The notes: generated by a model not told the origin, from the sequence alone. Counted from the first letter of the stretch, positions 44,675-53,323 are shown. The stretch: DNA of 64,000 nt from Armatimonadota bacterium (GCA_003577165.1 QEUM01000004.1:186001-250000), one strand, 5' to 3'. Numbers and translations are program-made.

Positions 44675-45439
44675 TTAGAATTGGTCAGTCATGAACATCT
44701 GCGGAACTTCCGAAAAGCCCTTGCCCATGAGCACCAAGTCACCCGTTGCACGGGGAGGGACCAGGTCGATTGCCTGGACCATGCTTCGCAGTCCGAAAAA
44801 CTCCTGCCGGTCGCGGGTTGCCGAACCTACGTAACTGGGAAGCAGTTCGCGAATGCGAGGAGATTCCATCGCATAGTATCCGTCTCCCACTTTGATTGGC
44901 TGTTTGCTCGACCAGGTCCAGTAGTTCCACCGGCGTTCGTCACGGCGCAGACGAAGAGGGTGTTCTGCCGCCCATCGGTCGTAGACCGCACGCACGAAAT
45001 TGAACGACGCGGGGGGACAGACGACCTCGATCTCAGGATCCCCCATCGGCGCGACCACGACGTCGTCCAGAACCTCGAAGCCAAGGCGAGCATAAATCCT
45101 CTCGTCGCGCGCGAAAAGGAGCGCGCGGCCCTCAGACTGTTCTTGGCAGGCGGCGACGGCGGTCTGAAGAAGATCGCTCGCGAGCCCCTGCCCCCTGAAG
45201 TCCTCTCGCGTGCCGACTCCGGCGATCCCGATTGCCCCCCCGATACCGAAGTGCAGCGGCACCGTCGTCAAGCATGCGAGTATCTCACCGTTTTGAACGG
45301 CCGCCCACTTGCTCTTCACGTCGAAGAAGGGCTCACTTCGGAACACACCTCGCGCCCGCTCGAAGTCGAGCGAGAACACGCTGCACATCAGGCGCAAAAA
45401 CTCGTCGGCCTCGTCCGGCCGAATCGTGCGAAGTTCCAT
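44675..45439 (-). CDS. GNAT acetyltransferase, Eis-like
   Basis: The protein has 254 residues. The N-terminal GNAT domain has the acetyl-CoA motif VGTREDFRGQGLASDLLQTAV (R-G-Q-G-L) and YARLGFEVLDD. A C-terminal segment with WNYWTW suggests the longer Eis-type architecture, but I would not claim the aminoglycoside activity of Eis. ATG 45439 is 4 bp after the diadenylate cyclase gene stop, so it is co-transcribed with it and with the MFS gene. Confidence 0.82.
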   Translation of the reverse strand: MELRTIRPDEADEFLRLMCSVFSLDFERARGVFRSEPFFDVKSKWAAVQNGEILACLTTVPLHFGIGGAIGIAGVGTREDFRGQGLASDLLQTAVAACQEQSEGRALLFARDERIYARLGFEVLDDVVVAPMGDPEIEVVCPPASFNFVRAVYDRWAAEHPLRLRRDERRWNYWTWSSKQPIKVGDGYYAMESPRIRELLPSYVGSATRDRQEFFGLRSMVQAIDLVPPRATGDLVLMGKGFSEVPQMFMTDQF

Positions 45440-45443
45440 TCGT

Positions 45444-47117
45444 TCAGCGGATCCTTTCGACCGTGACGCGAACCCGGACGTTGCGATTGCTCGTGGCGAC
45501 CCCTTCCGGGAGGTCTACGCGCGCCTCGAACGTGCGGTCCGCGCGCAGGTTCGATAGGTCGATCGGCTCCGTTTCGACGACGTTGATGGCAGCAAGTTGG
45601 GCTGCCGGCCCGCGAACGGTGACCTGCGTCGGGTCGACGGTCACGGCTGTGACCCTGTATCCTGGACGAGCGGCCCCGGTCCATATTGGATTCACAAGAA
45701 CGGTCTTCTCGCTCGGCTTTGGTTCCAGTTTCGGGCGAAAAGTGACGCGCGCTGGATCGGCAGTAACGGAGACCGGCCGCCCGTCGTCGTCCAGCGCCTC
45801 GACCTTGAGGGCGTACGCGCCGCCAGGCTCCATTGAAGAGAGGTCGACGGTCACGCGTGCGACGTCGACGCTATTGACGCGCGACTCTTGACCGACGACT
45901 CGAACGGTCGAAGGCTCGATCGAGTAAGCGTCGAGCACGTAGTCTGGGTGCACGCGACCGACGTTGAGAAGTACGCGCACTAACCGGCTCGAAACTCGCA
46001 CGAGTTCCAACTCGACCGTCGAGGGCTTTGCTACGAAGTCGGCTTCACGTCGTAGGAAGCCCGGCACGTCGAGCATTACAGTAAACGTGTTCTTCCCAGG
46101 CTTCGCGCCCTTCACATCCACGTAGGCTCTTACGACTGCTTCCGAAAGATCGGGGAGTTGCATTGACTTAGCGGTCACCTCGATGCGCACGGACGCGGGG
46201 CCCTTCGCGATCTCCAAGTCGTCTGGGAGGTTTCTCGCTTCGAGGGTGACATTCTCGATCGTCGTGCGATCGTCTTCCTCGGACTTCATGGATGCTGCGT
46301 TGTTTCCGCGTCGCCAGGGCATTGTCCTCGATCTCGGCGCCGACAGGAGCAACTCGCGGAGCCTGCGTCGAAGTTCCGCTTGACTCAGGCCCTCCTCGAC
46401 AGTCGAATCCACGCACATGGACAAAGTCCCTCGTTCTTCGGAAACAACCACCGCGACCGCGTCCGTCGCCTCGGTTACACCGACAGCAGCTCGATGGCGC
46501 AAGTGCATGTGGCCGGGCAACCTCGTTTCGGCAAGAGGCAGTTGACACGCCGCTGCAACGATTCGGTTCCCTCGAATCAGGCTTGCGCCGTCGTGCAGGG
46601 GGTTCGTTCCGTGGAACAGGGCCAGCAACAGGTGTGCTGAGACCTCCGCGTCCACCGTGATTCCGGTCCTTTCGACCTCGGGGAGCGAGCGGCTCCGCTC
46701 GATGACGATCAGGGCGCCGGACCTCGTTTCGGCAAGCCCCCCCGCCGCGTCCGCGATTTCGTCGATCGTCTGAGCGCGGATGGCGGACTCCCCTCCGCGC
46801 AGCCGCTCCGGCCAGAACCCAATGCGGCCGAAGCCCTCGATTGCCGACCGCAGTTCGGGGAGAAGGAGGATGACGAGGGCCACCGGCCCGAGGACGAGAG
46901 CCTTGTCGAGCACGTAGTGGAGGGTTTTCAGGCCGAACTGGTCGCTGAGATACCAAACGAGGAGGTAGATGAATATTCCGCCGATGATCCGCCAAGCCCT
47001 GGAGCCACGAACCAGGGCCAGGAGGCGATAGGCAAGGTACGCCACGATCGCGACGTCAAGGATTTGGACGCCAAGGGGCGGTCCATCCTGGTCGAAAAGC
47101 TGCCAAACGTATTGCAC
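45444..47117 (-). CDS. Fused diadenylate cyclase (CdaA) and YbbR-repeat (CdaR) protein
   Basis: The protein has 557 residues. Three N-terminal membrane helices (about 18-34, 44-58, 73-87) lead to a cytoplasmic DAC domain with the catalytic DGA (176-178) in LHDGASLI and RHR (207-209) in LRHRAAVG. It makes c-di-AMP from two ATP. The remaining 290 residues are three YbbR-like beta repeats. In Firmicutes CdaR is a separate protein with its own membrane helix and outside YbbR domains; here no membrane helix separates the DAC and YbbR parts, so the YbbR repeats should be cytoplasmic. The start is GTG 47117. Confidence 0.9.
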   Translation of the reverse strand: MQYVWQLFDQDGPPLGVQILDVAIVAYLAYRLLALVRGSRAWRIIGGIFIYLLVWYLSDQFGLKTLHYVLDKALVLGPVALVILLLPELRSAIEGFGRIGFWPERLRGGESAIRAQTIDEIADAAGGLAETRSGALIVIERSRSLPEVERTGITVDAEVSAHLLLALFHGTNPLHDGASLIRGNRIVAAACQLPLAETRLPGHMHLRHRAAVGVTEATDAVAVVVSEERGTLSMCVDSTVEEGLSQAELRRRLRELLLSAPRSRTMPWRRGNNAASMKSEEDDRTTIENVTLEARNLPDDLEIAKGPASVRIEVTAKSMQLPDLSEAVVRAYVDVKGAKPGKNTFTVMLDVPGFLRREADFVAKPSTVELELVRVSSRLVRVLLNVGRVHPDYVLDAYSIEPSTVRVVGQESRVNSVDVARVTVDLSSMEPGGAYALKVEALDDDGRPVSVTADPARVTFRPKLEPKPSEKTVLVNPIWTGAARPGYRVTAVTVDPTQVTVRGPAAQLAAINVVETEPIDLSNLRADRTFEARVDLPEGVATSNRNVRVRVTVERIR

Positions 47118-47188
47118 TTGCCCTTGCTGCGCCGTGGTCTGTTAGTCTACCAACCGGACGCTTCGTCGCTGTCAGCCTCAGGAAGTTT

Positions 47189-47222
47189 CATAATTGGCTT
47201 TGGCGGGATGTCTCATCCCGCC
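47189..47222 (+). promoter_or_regulatory. der promoter with 5'-terminal hairpin
   Basis: CATAAT (47189-47194) is followed 7 nt later by a perfect 9-bp hairpin (GGCGGGATG / CATCCCGCC, loop TCT). If transcription begins about 7 nt after the -10, the mRNA starts with this hairpin. It ends 13 nt before the ATG. Confidence 0.5.
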
Positions 47223-47235
47223 TCACTTCCGAACG

Positions 47236-48597
47236 ATGTCGAGCGTCGGTCGCCTCCCAAGAGTTGTCATTGTCGGGCGCCCCAATGTGGGGAAGTCCAG
47301 CCTATTCAATCGCATTATCGGCCGGCGCCTCGCCGTCATCGAACATCAGCCGGGAGTTACGCGAGACCGGCTGTATCACGTCGCGGAGTGGTCTGGGATC
47401 AATTTCGAGTTGGTGGACACGGGAGGAATCCTCTTTGGGGAGGATGACCCCCTCGTCGAGCAGATCCGAGTTCAGGCTCAGATCGCCCTGGAGGAGGCCG
47501 ATGTCGTCCTGTTCATGGTGGACGCGGTGGACGGGCCGATGCCGGCGGATTACGACTTGGCCGACAAGATTCGCGGGCTGCGCTGTCCTGTTCTCGTCGT
47601 CGCGAACAAGGCCGACAACGAGGATCGGGAGACGTGGACCACGGAGTTCTATGGTCTGGGTCTTGGCGATGTGCACCCGATCAGCGCCCTGCACGGCCGA
47701 GGAACGGCGGAGTTGCTCGACGAAGTCGTCAGGCGGCTTCCCACGGTCAACGTCGTGCCAACGGAGGAGGATACGACGCGGATAGCGATCGTCGGACGGC
47801 CAAACGTGGGCAAATCGTCACTCACAAACGCGCTGTTGGGGGAAGAGCGCATGATCGTGAGCGATCTCCCTGGAACGACGCGCGATGCGATCGACTCTCG
47901 GATCGCCTTCCGCGGAGAAACGATCACTCTCGTTGACACAGCGGGGATTCGCAGACGAGGCAAGGTGCAGGGGTCGATCGAGTACTACATGGTGCTTCGG
48001 GCGGAGCGAGCGCTCGAACGAGCGGACGTCGCGCTTGTGGTGGTGGACGGAGCCGAGGGCCTTACCGACGGTGACAAGAGAATCGCGAAGCAAGCGCACG
48101 AACATGGCAAGGCGGCCGTGCTCGCTGTAAACAAGTGGGACATCGTGGAGCCACCGGACGGAAGGCCGAACAAGCGTAGCAAGGTGAAGACTGAGTTTGC
48201 GAAGTCGGTACGCGACGATTTCCCGGAACTCACTTATGCGCCGCTTGCATTTGTCAGTGCGTTCAAGCGAACCGGCTTGGAGGCGCTGCTCGAGACTTGC
48301 ATGGAGGCTTCGGAAAACCACCACTTCCGCGTAGCAACGGGCCGGTTGAATGGGATCATTCGCGAGGCGATGTTCGCGCGGCCCCTTACTCGTAAGGGGA
48401 AGGCCTTCAAAGTCTACTATGCAACGCAGACTGGGACTTGCCCGCCGACGTTCGCTCTGTTCTGCAACGATCCGGACCTCGCGCACTTCAGTTATCAAAG
48501 GTATTTGGAGAACAGGATCCGCGATGAACTGCCGCTCGAAGGCACTCCCGTCCGATTGGACTTTCGATCCAGCAGGGACAAGGCGGTGGGGGCATGA
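47236..48597 (+). CDS. der: Ribosome biogenesis GTPase Der (EngA)
   Basis: This double GTPase is needed for 50S assembly. It has two G-domains, each with a GRPNVGKSS P-loop (residues about 14-22 and near 190), DTGG/DTAG switch II motifs and NKAD/NKWD motifs, and a C-terminal KH-like domain. The length is 453 residues from ATG 47236. A TTG at 47194 would add 14 residues, but it overlaps the -10 box and a hairpin, so ATG 47236 is preferred. The next gene overlaps by 4 bp. Confidence 0.96.
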   Translation: MSSVGRLPRVVIVGRPNVGKSSLFNRIIGRRLAVIEHQPGVTRDRLYHVAEWSGINFELVDTGGILFGEDDPLVEQIRVQAQIALEEADVVLFMVDAVDGPMPADYDLADKIRGLRCPVLVVANKADNEDRETWTTEFYGLGLGDVHPISALHGRGTAELLDEVVRRLPTVNVVPTEEDTTRIAIVGRPNVGKSSLTNALLGEERMIVSDLPGTTRDAIDSRIAFRGETITLVDTAGIRRRGKVQGSIEYYMVLRAERALERADVALVVVDGAEGLTDGDKRIAKQAHEHGKAAVLAVNKWDIVEPPDGRPNKRSKVKTEFAKSVRDDFPELTYAPLAFVSAFKRTGLEALLETCMEASENHHFRVATGRLNGIIREAMFARPLTRKGKAFKVYYATQTGTCPPTFALFCNDPDLAHFSYQRYLENRIRDELPLEGTPVRLDFRSSRDKAVGA

Positions 48598-48947
48598 ACT
48601 CGGATAGACCAGATCGGAATGGGCCGAGTGACGCAGGGCAGCCGGATTGGTCGAAGCCGCCGCAAATCTCCGCGCCGCCGGTTCAGCAACCGAGCGGCAG
48701 CAAACTTCTCCCCGTCGCCAACCCGAAGGCGCTGCTTGCTTATTATCTCGGCGTCGCGTCCCTCATTCCGTGCGTGGCGCTTGTCGTCGGCCCTGTCGCG
48801 ATTTGGCTTGGAATCGCGGGTTTGAACGAGTACAAGCGACAGCCCTGGGTACACGGAAAGGCGCATGCAATTGTCGGAATCGTCTCGGGCGCAATTACAG
48901 TTCTCGCAAACCTCGCTGGAATCGGCGTTCTGGTTTTCGGGCAGTGA
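48594..48947 (+). CDS. DUF4190-like small membrane protein
   Basis: The protein has 117 residues. A Pro/Ser-rich cytoplasmic tail (1-40) is followed by two membrane helices (about 46-70 and 88-114) with the pattern AYYLGVASLIPC then GPVAIWLGIAGL and HAIVGIVSGAIT, typical of DUF4190. The role is unknown. It overlaps der as ATGA and the next gene as GTGA. Confidence 0.75.
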   Translation: MNSDRPDRNGPSDAGQPDWSKPPQISAPPVQQPSGSKLLPVANPKALLAYYLGVASLIPCVALVVGPVAIWLGIAGLNEYKRQPWVHGKAHAIVGIVSGAITVLANLAGIGVLVFGQ

Positions 48948-50113
48948 AGACGCCGCCCGTCGATCACTACCGTCTGTTGGGCGTTACTCGCGCTGCGGAC
49001 GCCGCAGAGATCAAAAAGGCCTATCGCCGACTCGCGCGCAAGCTTCACCCGGATGTCAACCGACGCAAAGATGCAGCCGAAAGGATGGCGGAGGTTAACG
49101 CTGCATACCAAACGCTGTCAAACGAGGACCTCAAAGCACAGTACGATGCAAGACTGCGCCAAGGCATTCCGGAAGCCCCCCCTCCGCCAACGGCTGCCGG
49201 GGAGGTGGGCACCCGACACCGCATTACCGTCGTAGATTTCCCGTCTCCCATATACTCCCTGTCGCTCTCGCCGGATGGACGGGAGTTCGCGGCGGCGTGC
49301 TTCGACAATGTGGTTCGGTTCATGTCTTCTCGGAACGGCCTACTGATGGGTGAGACCGTGCTGCCCGGGGGCGCGATCAACGTCGTCAAACACGCATCGA
49401 GACGAACCGTGGTTGCGGGAGGCGTAGGCGAGCGCACGGCGCGCTGCTGGCTGATTCGAGACCGAGAAGTCGTCGAGCACAAAACGAAACGCACGAAGTG
49501 GGCGTCGCATCTCGACGTTTCCATTCGCGGCAACCGCGTTGTGTTGGGGTCCGCCGACGGTGGGATCTCCGTGATCAATCGGGGCACCGGGCAGGAGGTG
49601 TATCACCGGTGGCTTGGCGGCAGCCCTATTACCGCCGTTTCTTTCAGCACCGACGGACGACTCATCGCCGTCGGCAGCAACGACGAGCAGGTGACTCTCT
49701 TTGAGGCATCTCGGGGAGTTGAGTACTCGACGTTAGGCCCCCTGGGCGCCCAGCCTGTGTCCCTCGCCTTTGCGAACGACGACAGCCTGCTGGCTGCTGC
49801 TCTCGCCGATCGAACGACCCGCGTCTACGAGTTGAGGACGGGCAAGACGCGTCGGTCACTTTGGGGGCATGAGGCTCCGATCGAGGCGATCGCGTTTCAC
49901 CCGTGCGGATGGATCCTCGCGTCGGTCTGCCGAGCGGGCGCGATCCTGTTGTGGAACGCGCTCTCCGGCAAACTCCTGACGTCCCTGGGCGGCCACTCGG
50001 CCCCGCTCAAGGCGGTTTCCTTTTCGAGGGACGGGCGCACGCTCGCCGCGGGGGGCCTGGACCGGACCGTGAGCATTTGGGAAATCGAAGTGGGAGAGGC
50101 GTCGCGCCACTAA
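48944..50113 (+). CDS. J-domain / WD40 repeat fusion protein
   Basis: The protein has 389 residues from GTG 48944 (overlapping the previous stop). The N-terminal J-domain has the catalytic HPD at residues 35-37 (KLHPDVN) and helix III NAAYQTLSNEDLKAQYD, so it should stimulate a DnaK. A short Pro-rich linker leads to about seven WD40-like repeats (for example SISLSPDGREFAAACFDNVVRF, ITAVSFSTDGRLIAVGSNDE, LKAVSFSRDGRTLAAGGLDRTVSIWE), enough for a beta propeller. I know of no named family with this pair. It is not dnaJ: the G/F region and Cys-rich zinc domain are missing. Confidence 0.8.
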   Translation: MKTPPVDHYRLLGVTRAADAAEIKKAYRRLARKLHPDVNRRKDAAERMAEVNAAYQTLSNEDLKAQYDARLRQGIPEAPPPPTAAGEVGTRHRITVVDFPSPIYSLSLSPDGREFAAACFDNVVRFMSSRNGLLMGETVLPGGAINVVKHASRRTVVAGGVGERTARCWLIRDREVVEHKTKRTKWASHLDVSIRGNRVVLGSADGGISVINRGTGQEVYHRWLGGSPITAVSFSTDGRLIAVGSNDEQVTLFEASRGVEYSTLGPLGAQPVSLAFANDDSLLAAALADRTTRVYELRTGKTRRSLWGHEAPIEAIAFHPCGWILASVCRAGAILLWNALSGKLLTSLGGHSAPLKAVSFSRDGRTLAAGGLDRTVSIWEIEVGEASRH

Positions 50114-50118
50114 GTCCG

Positions 50119-50124
50119 TATAAT
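50119..50124 (+). promoter_or_regulatory. -10 box of the HD-domain gene
   Basis: A perfect TATAAT ends exactly 7 nt before ATG 50132. With a start point at the A of ATG, this is a textbook leaderless promoter. Confidence 0.65.
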
Positions 50125-50131
50125 CCGACTG

Positions 50132-50818
50132 ATGCCGGCCCGCTCGCCCCAACCAACCGCCGTGACCCTGAGGGACGTCAAGGCCGACCGAGAAGTTCAG
50201 GAACTGCTCACCGGCGCCAACGACCTTCTGAACGCGATGGGATACACCGAGCACGGCCTCCGTCATGCCGGAATTGTCAGCACAATTACGAAGTACATCT
50301 TGCAGAAGTCGGGAGCGTCCGAACGAGAGCAGGAACTCGGAGCGATCGCCGCGTTTCTTCACGACATCGGCAACGTCATCAACCGCTTGAACCACCCGAT
50401 GATCGGTGCGGTCATGGCGCAGAACATTCTCTCTCGTTTGGGCATGCCGACTCAGGAGATCGTGCCGATCATGGGAGCGATAGGCAATCATGAGGAGCTG
50501 CAGGGTCAACCCGTCAGCCACATGTCGGCGGCCCTCATCATCGCCGATAAGAGCGACGTGCACTTTAGCCGAGTGCAGAATCCCATTTTAGAGACCTTCG
50601 ACATCCACGACCGCGTCAACTATGCGGTTCAAAAGAGCAGAGTGGAAATCCCGGAAGGAAAGAGCGAGATCTCCTTGCTTCTCGAGATCGATTCCTCGTT
50701 CGCGACGGCGATGGAGTACTTCGAAATATTCTTGACGCGAATGGTCATGTGCCGCCGCAGCGCGGAAGTTCTGGGATATCGATTCCAATTGCAGGTGAAC
50801 GGCACGACGCTCGAGTAA
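50132..50818 (+). CDS. HD-domain phosphohydrolase
   Basis: The protein has 228 residues. The metal ligands of the HD fold are visible: His45 in HGLRHAGIV, the pair His77-Asp78 in FLHDIGN, and a later His in GNHEELQGQ, Asp in IADKSD. The family includes nucleotide and cyclic-nucleotide hydrolases. Given the c-di-AMP synthase 3 kb away, a nucleotide target is possible, but nothing in the protein specifies it. It is leaderless (TATAAT 7 nt upstream). Confidence 0.85.
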   Translation: MPARSPQPTAVTLRDVKADREVQELLTGANDLLNAMGYTEHGLRHAGIVSTITKYILQKSGASEREQELGAIAAFLHDIGNVINRLNHPMIGAVMAQNILSRLGMPTQEIVPIMGAIGNHEELQGQPVSHMSAALIIADKSDVHFSRVQNPILETFDIHDRVNYAVQKSRVEIPEGKSEISLLLEIDSSFATAMEYFEIFLTRMVMCRRSAEVLGYRFQLQVNGTTLE

Positions 50819-50844
50819 CTTCGAGGGAGAATTACGAGGACTGA

Positions 50845-52191
50845 ATGACCGAGAGGCTGAGCTGTTTCAAGGCGTATGACATTCGCGGACGTGTTCCTGG
50901 CGAATTGAATGAGGAGATCGCGTACCGGGTTGGCCGCGCCCTTGCGGATGAACTCGGCGCAATGACGGCCGTCGTTGGATGGGACGCAAGGTTGACGAGC
51001 CCTGCGATTGCAGATGCACTCGCAGGGGGGCTGCAGGACGCAGGAGTCGCCGTGACGGACATCGGCATTTCCGGCACGGAGATGGTCTATTTCGCCACCG
51101 CAAAGTACGGTTTCGACGCAGGCGTGATGGTGACTGCAAGCCACAACCCCCCTGAATACAACGGGATGAAATTGGTGCGTGAAGGGAGCAAGCCTATTTC
51201 TGGCGATTCAGGGCTGTGGGCGATCGAAGAGAGGGCGCGCAACGCCGACTTCGTGCGAACCGGCGGCGGATCGCGCACATCTCGCGAAGTCGTGGGTGAC
51301 TTCGCGCAGCACATGCTCAGCGTCGTCCCCCCTGACGGGCTGCGGCCGCTCAAGGTTCTCGCGAACGCAGGGAATGGGTGCGCCGGATTGGCGGTGCGCG
51401 CGATCGCGCCCTTCCTCCCGCTCGCGATCACGGAACTCAACTTCGAGCCGGATGGGACATTTCCGAAGGGGGTGCCGAACCCGATACTTGAGGAGAATCG
51501 CGCTGAAACGGTCGAGATGATGCGGAACGGCGGATTCGATTTCGGCGTCGCGTGGGATGGAGATTACGATCGCTGCTTCTTCTTCGATGAGCAGGGGAAT
51601 TTCATCGAGGGCTACTACATTGTCGGCCTACTCGCGGAGGACACTCTACGGAACCACCTCGGAGCGACGATCATCCACGACCCCAGACTTACGTGGAACA
51701 CGCTCGAAATTGTGAGCAAGTACGGAGGTCGCGCGGTTCAGTGCAAGACCGGACACGCTTTCATCAAGGAGCGGATGAGACAAGAGGACGCGGAGTACGG
51801 GGGCGAGATGAGCGCGCACCATTACTTCAAGGCTCACTGGTTTTGCGATAGCGGCATCATCCCGTTCCTCCAGATCGCGAGGCTCGTGTCGCAGTCCGGG
51901 CGATCACTCGGTGACTTGGTTTCGGAGATGCAGCGTCGGTATCCGTGCAGCGGCGAAGTGAATGTCTCTGTGGCGGATGCGATGTCTGCTCTCATCCGAG
52001 TCGAGCGCGAGTTCTCGGATGGGGAGATCGATCGAACCGACGGACTCTCGGTCGAGTACGAGAACTGGAGGTTCAACGTTCGTGCGAGCAACACGGAGCC
52101 GGTGATTCGACTAAACGTCGAGTCGCGCGGAGATGCGGTGCTTGTGCAGATGATGAAGGGCCGAATTCTCGAACTGCTAACCGATGGTTAG
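50845..52191 (+). CDS. manB: Phosphomannomutase
   Basis: The enzyme interconverts mannose 6- and 1-phosphate for GDP-mannose and surface sugars. The N terminus CFKAYDIRG, the phosphoserine loop TASHNP (Ser99), the metal loop DGDYDR near 237-242 and the C-terminal phosphate-binding RASNTEPVIR are all present. The MKLVREGSKPISGDSGL segment matches the ManB/CpsG group rather than PGM or GlmM. The length is 448 residues. ATG 50845 has a GAGG ribosome site. The stop overlaps the convergent gene by 4 bp. Confidence 0.94.
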   Translation: MTERLSCFKAYDIRGRVPGELNEEIAYRVGRALADELGAMTAVVGWDARLTSPAIADALAGGLQDAGVAVTDIGISGTEMVYFATAKYGFDAGVMVTASHNPPEYNGMKLVREGSKPISGDSGLWAIEERARNADFVRTGGGSRTSREVVGDFAQHMLSVVPPDGLRPLKVLANAGNGCAGLAVRAIAPFLPLAITELNFEPDGTFPKGVPNPILEENRAETVEMMRNGGFDFGVAWDGDYDRCFFFDEQGNFIEGYYIVGLLAEDTLRNHLGATIIHDPRLTWNTLEIVSKYGGRAVQCKTGHAFIKERMRQEDAEYGGEMSAHHYFKAHWFCDSGIIPFLQIARLVSQSGRSLGDLVSEMQRRYPCSGEVNVSVADAMSALIRVEREFSDGEIDRTDGLSVEYENWRFNVRASNTEPVIRLNVESRGDAVLVQMMKGRILELLTDG

Positions 52192-52424
52192 CGTTGGCTT
52201 CGCGAGTTCGCCTTGATGGGCGCCAACGGGTCGACCACCTTGGGGCCGCTCTGATCGATCGGCTGGTTCGCTCCCGTTGTCATCGGAAAATCTTTGGGTC
52301 CCTCGGCTTCGAGCGTCGGTATTCGATCCGCTGCCCACCGTGCGATTCCATAGGCGAGCGCCGCCGTCACAAGACCCACGATCAGCAGCGTCAGCCAAAA
52401 GTTTCCTGTTTGAAACTGCTTCAT
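52188..52424 (-). CDS. Small single-pass membrane protein linked to the prepilin gene
   Basis: The protein has 78 residues from ATG 52424, which overlaps the prepilin stop as ATGA. One membrane helix (about residues 10-30, TGNFWLTLLIVGLVTAALAYG) is followed by a soluble tail. The coupling suggests it works with the prepilin-like protein. I recognise no family. The stop codon overlaps that of manB. Confidence 0.65.
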   Translation of the reverse strand: MKQFQTGNFWLTLLIVGLVTAALAYGIARWAADRIPTLEAEGPKDFPMTTGANQPIDQSGPKVVDPLAPIKANSRSQR

Positions 52425-53299
52425 CTTGTGATGTCCCAAATGTAGTCTTCGAGCGACGTGATCGGCCCCCGCCACTCGGGCAGGAAGTCGCATCCGTCGA
52501 TCAGTTGGCCGAGGCTCACGCTTTTGACATGTCCGTCCGCGAATGCAACGGTGAACTTACCCTTGTGCCACGGCCATGCGCCTCCGTAAACCAGCCAGGA
52601 AAGCGAACTTTCCGGATGCCATCCGACCGGCTGGAACCCGAAGTAGGCCACTGTCCCTTCCAGTCGGAACGTGTCGGCCGTGTTGCGCGAGCCGCGCAGA
52701 TAGCGGCACGGCGGCACGACGACCCAGCTTCCGCCGCCGTAAGGGTATCCGGCCTCAGTACGGTCATACACGGAATCGATGAAGGCGAGAGTGTTGGCCG
52801 GGTTCGATATTTGTGAATTCCTGATTGGGATTGGCCGCCAGTCGGTGCCGGGGTATTTCACGAGCGGGCTGAAGTAGAGGTAGTTGTAGCCGAGGTTTGA
52901 GCGGAGCGAGGCGTTGTAGTACGTTGCCCACGGATCCCCGACGACTTCGGGGGACTCCGTCGCGGTGGGCGGGTCTGTTCGGCCCGTGTCAGCGGGGCAG
53001 GTGAACGGTCCGAAGTTTCCGACGTAGGGCAGGAGCGTTTGAACCCAGGTGCGGTCGTTACCTCGGCCGGTGACGTCCACCATCTCGTAGTTCACGGGAG
53101 GCACGGCTTCGTCGTAATCCGCCTCGTACATCATCATTGCGGCGGAAATCTGACGGAAGTTCGTGAGGCAGTTGACCCTCTTGGCGGAGTCGATAGCCGA
53201 CTTGAACACCGGGAAGAGGACCGCGCCGAGAACCGCCAGAATGGAGGTCGTAACCAGTAGTTCGACCAATGTGAAGGCGGATGCAGGGCGGTGTTTCAG
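52421..53299 (-). CDS. H-X9-DG prepilin-type protein with apparent CTG start
   Basis: The N-terminal prepilin signal is intact: basic residues, then ASA followed by FTLVELLVTTSILAVLGAVLFPVF, with Glu5 of the mature protein. The C terminus has the H-X9-DG motif (His in PWHKGK and Asp-Gly in FADGHVK). No ATG, GTG or TTG exists in this frame before the processed Phe; CTG 53299 does, with GGAGG 6 nt upstream and TATAAT at 53323-53318. The protein then has 292 residues. Such proteins abound in Planctomycetes and Armatimonadetes and form pseudopilus-like structures or surface assemblies. Confidence 0.85.
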   Translation of the reverse strand: MKHRPASAFTLVELLVTTSILAVLGAVLFPVFKSAIDSAKRVNCLTNFRQISAAMMMYEADYDEAVPPVNYEMVDVTGRGNDRTWVQTLLPYVGNFGPFTCPADTGRTDPPTATESPEVVGDPWATYYNASLRSNLGYNYLYFSPLVKYPGTDWRPIPIRNSQISNPANTLAFIDSVYDRTEAGYPYGGGSWVVVPPCRYLRGSRNTADTFRLEGTVAYFGFQPVGWHPESSLSWLVYGGAWPWHKGKFTVAFADGHVKSVSLGQLIDGCDFLPEWRGPITSLEDYIWDITR

Positions 53300-53317
53300 G
53301 CTCGGCCTCCGAGGGTC

Positions 53318-53323
53318 ATTATA
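53318..53323 (-). promoter_or_regulatory. -10 box of the prepilin gene
   Basis: TATAAT on the minus strand, 18 nt before CTG 53299. The short leader of about 12 nt contains the GGAGG ribosome site that supports the CTG start. Confidence 0.6.

Noticed and set aside
47194-47235. TTG 47194 as the der start
   Set aside because: It overlaps the CATAAT box and the hairpin, and the added residues are not like Der; ATG 47236 gives the usual N terminus.
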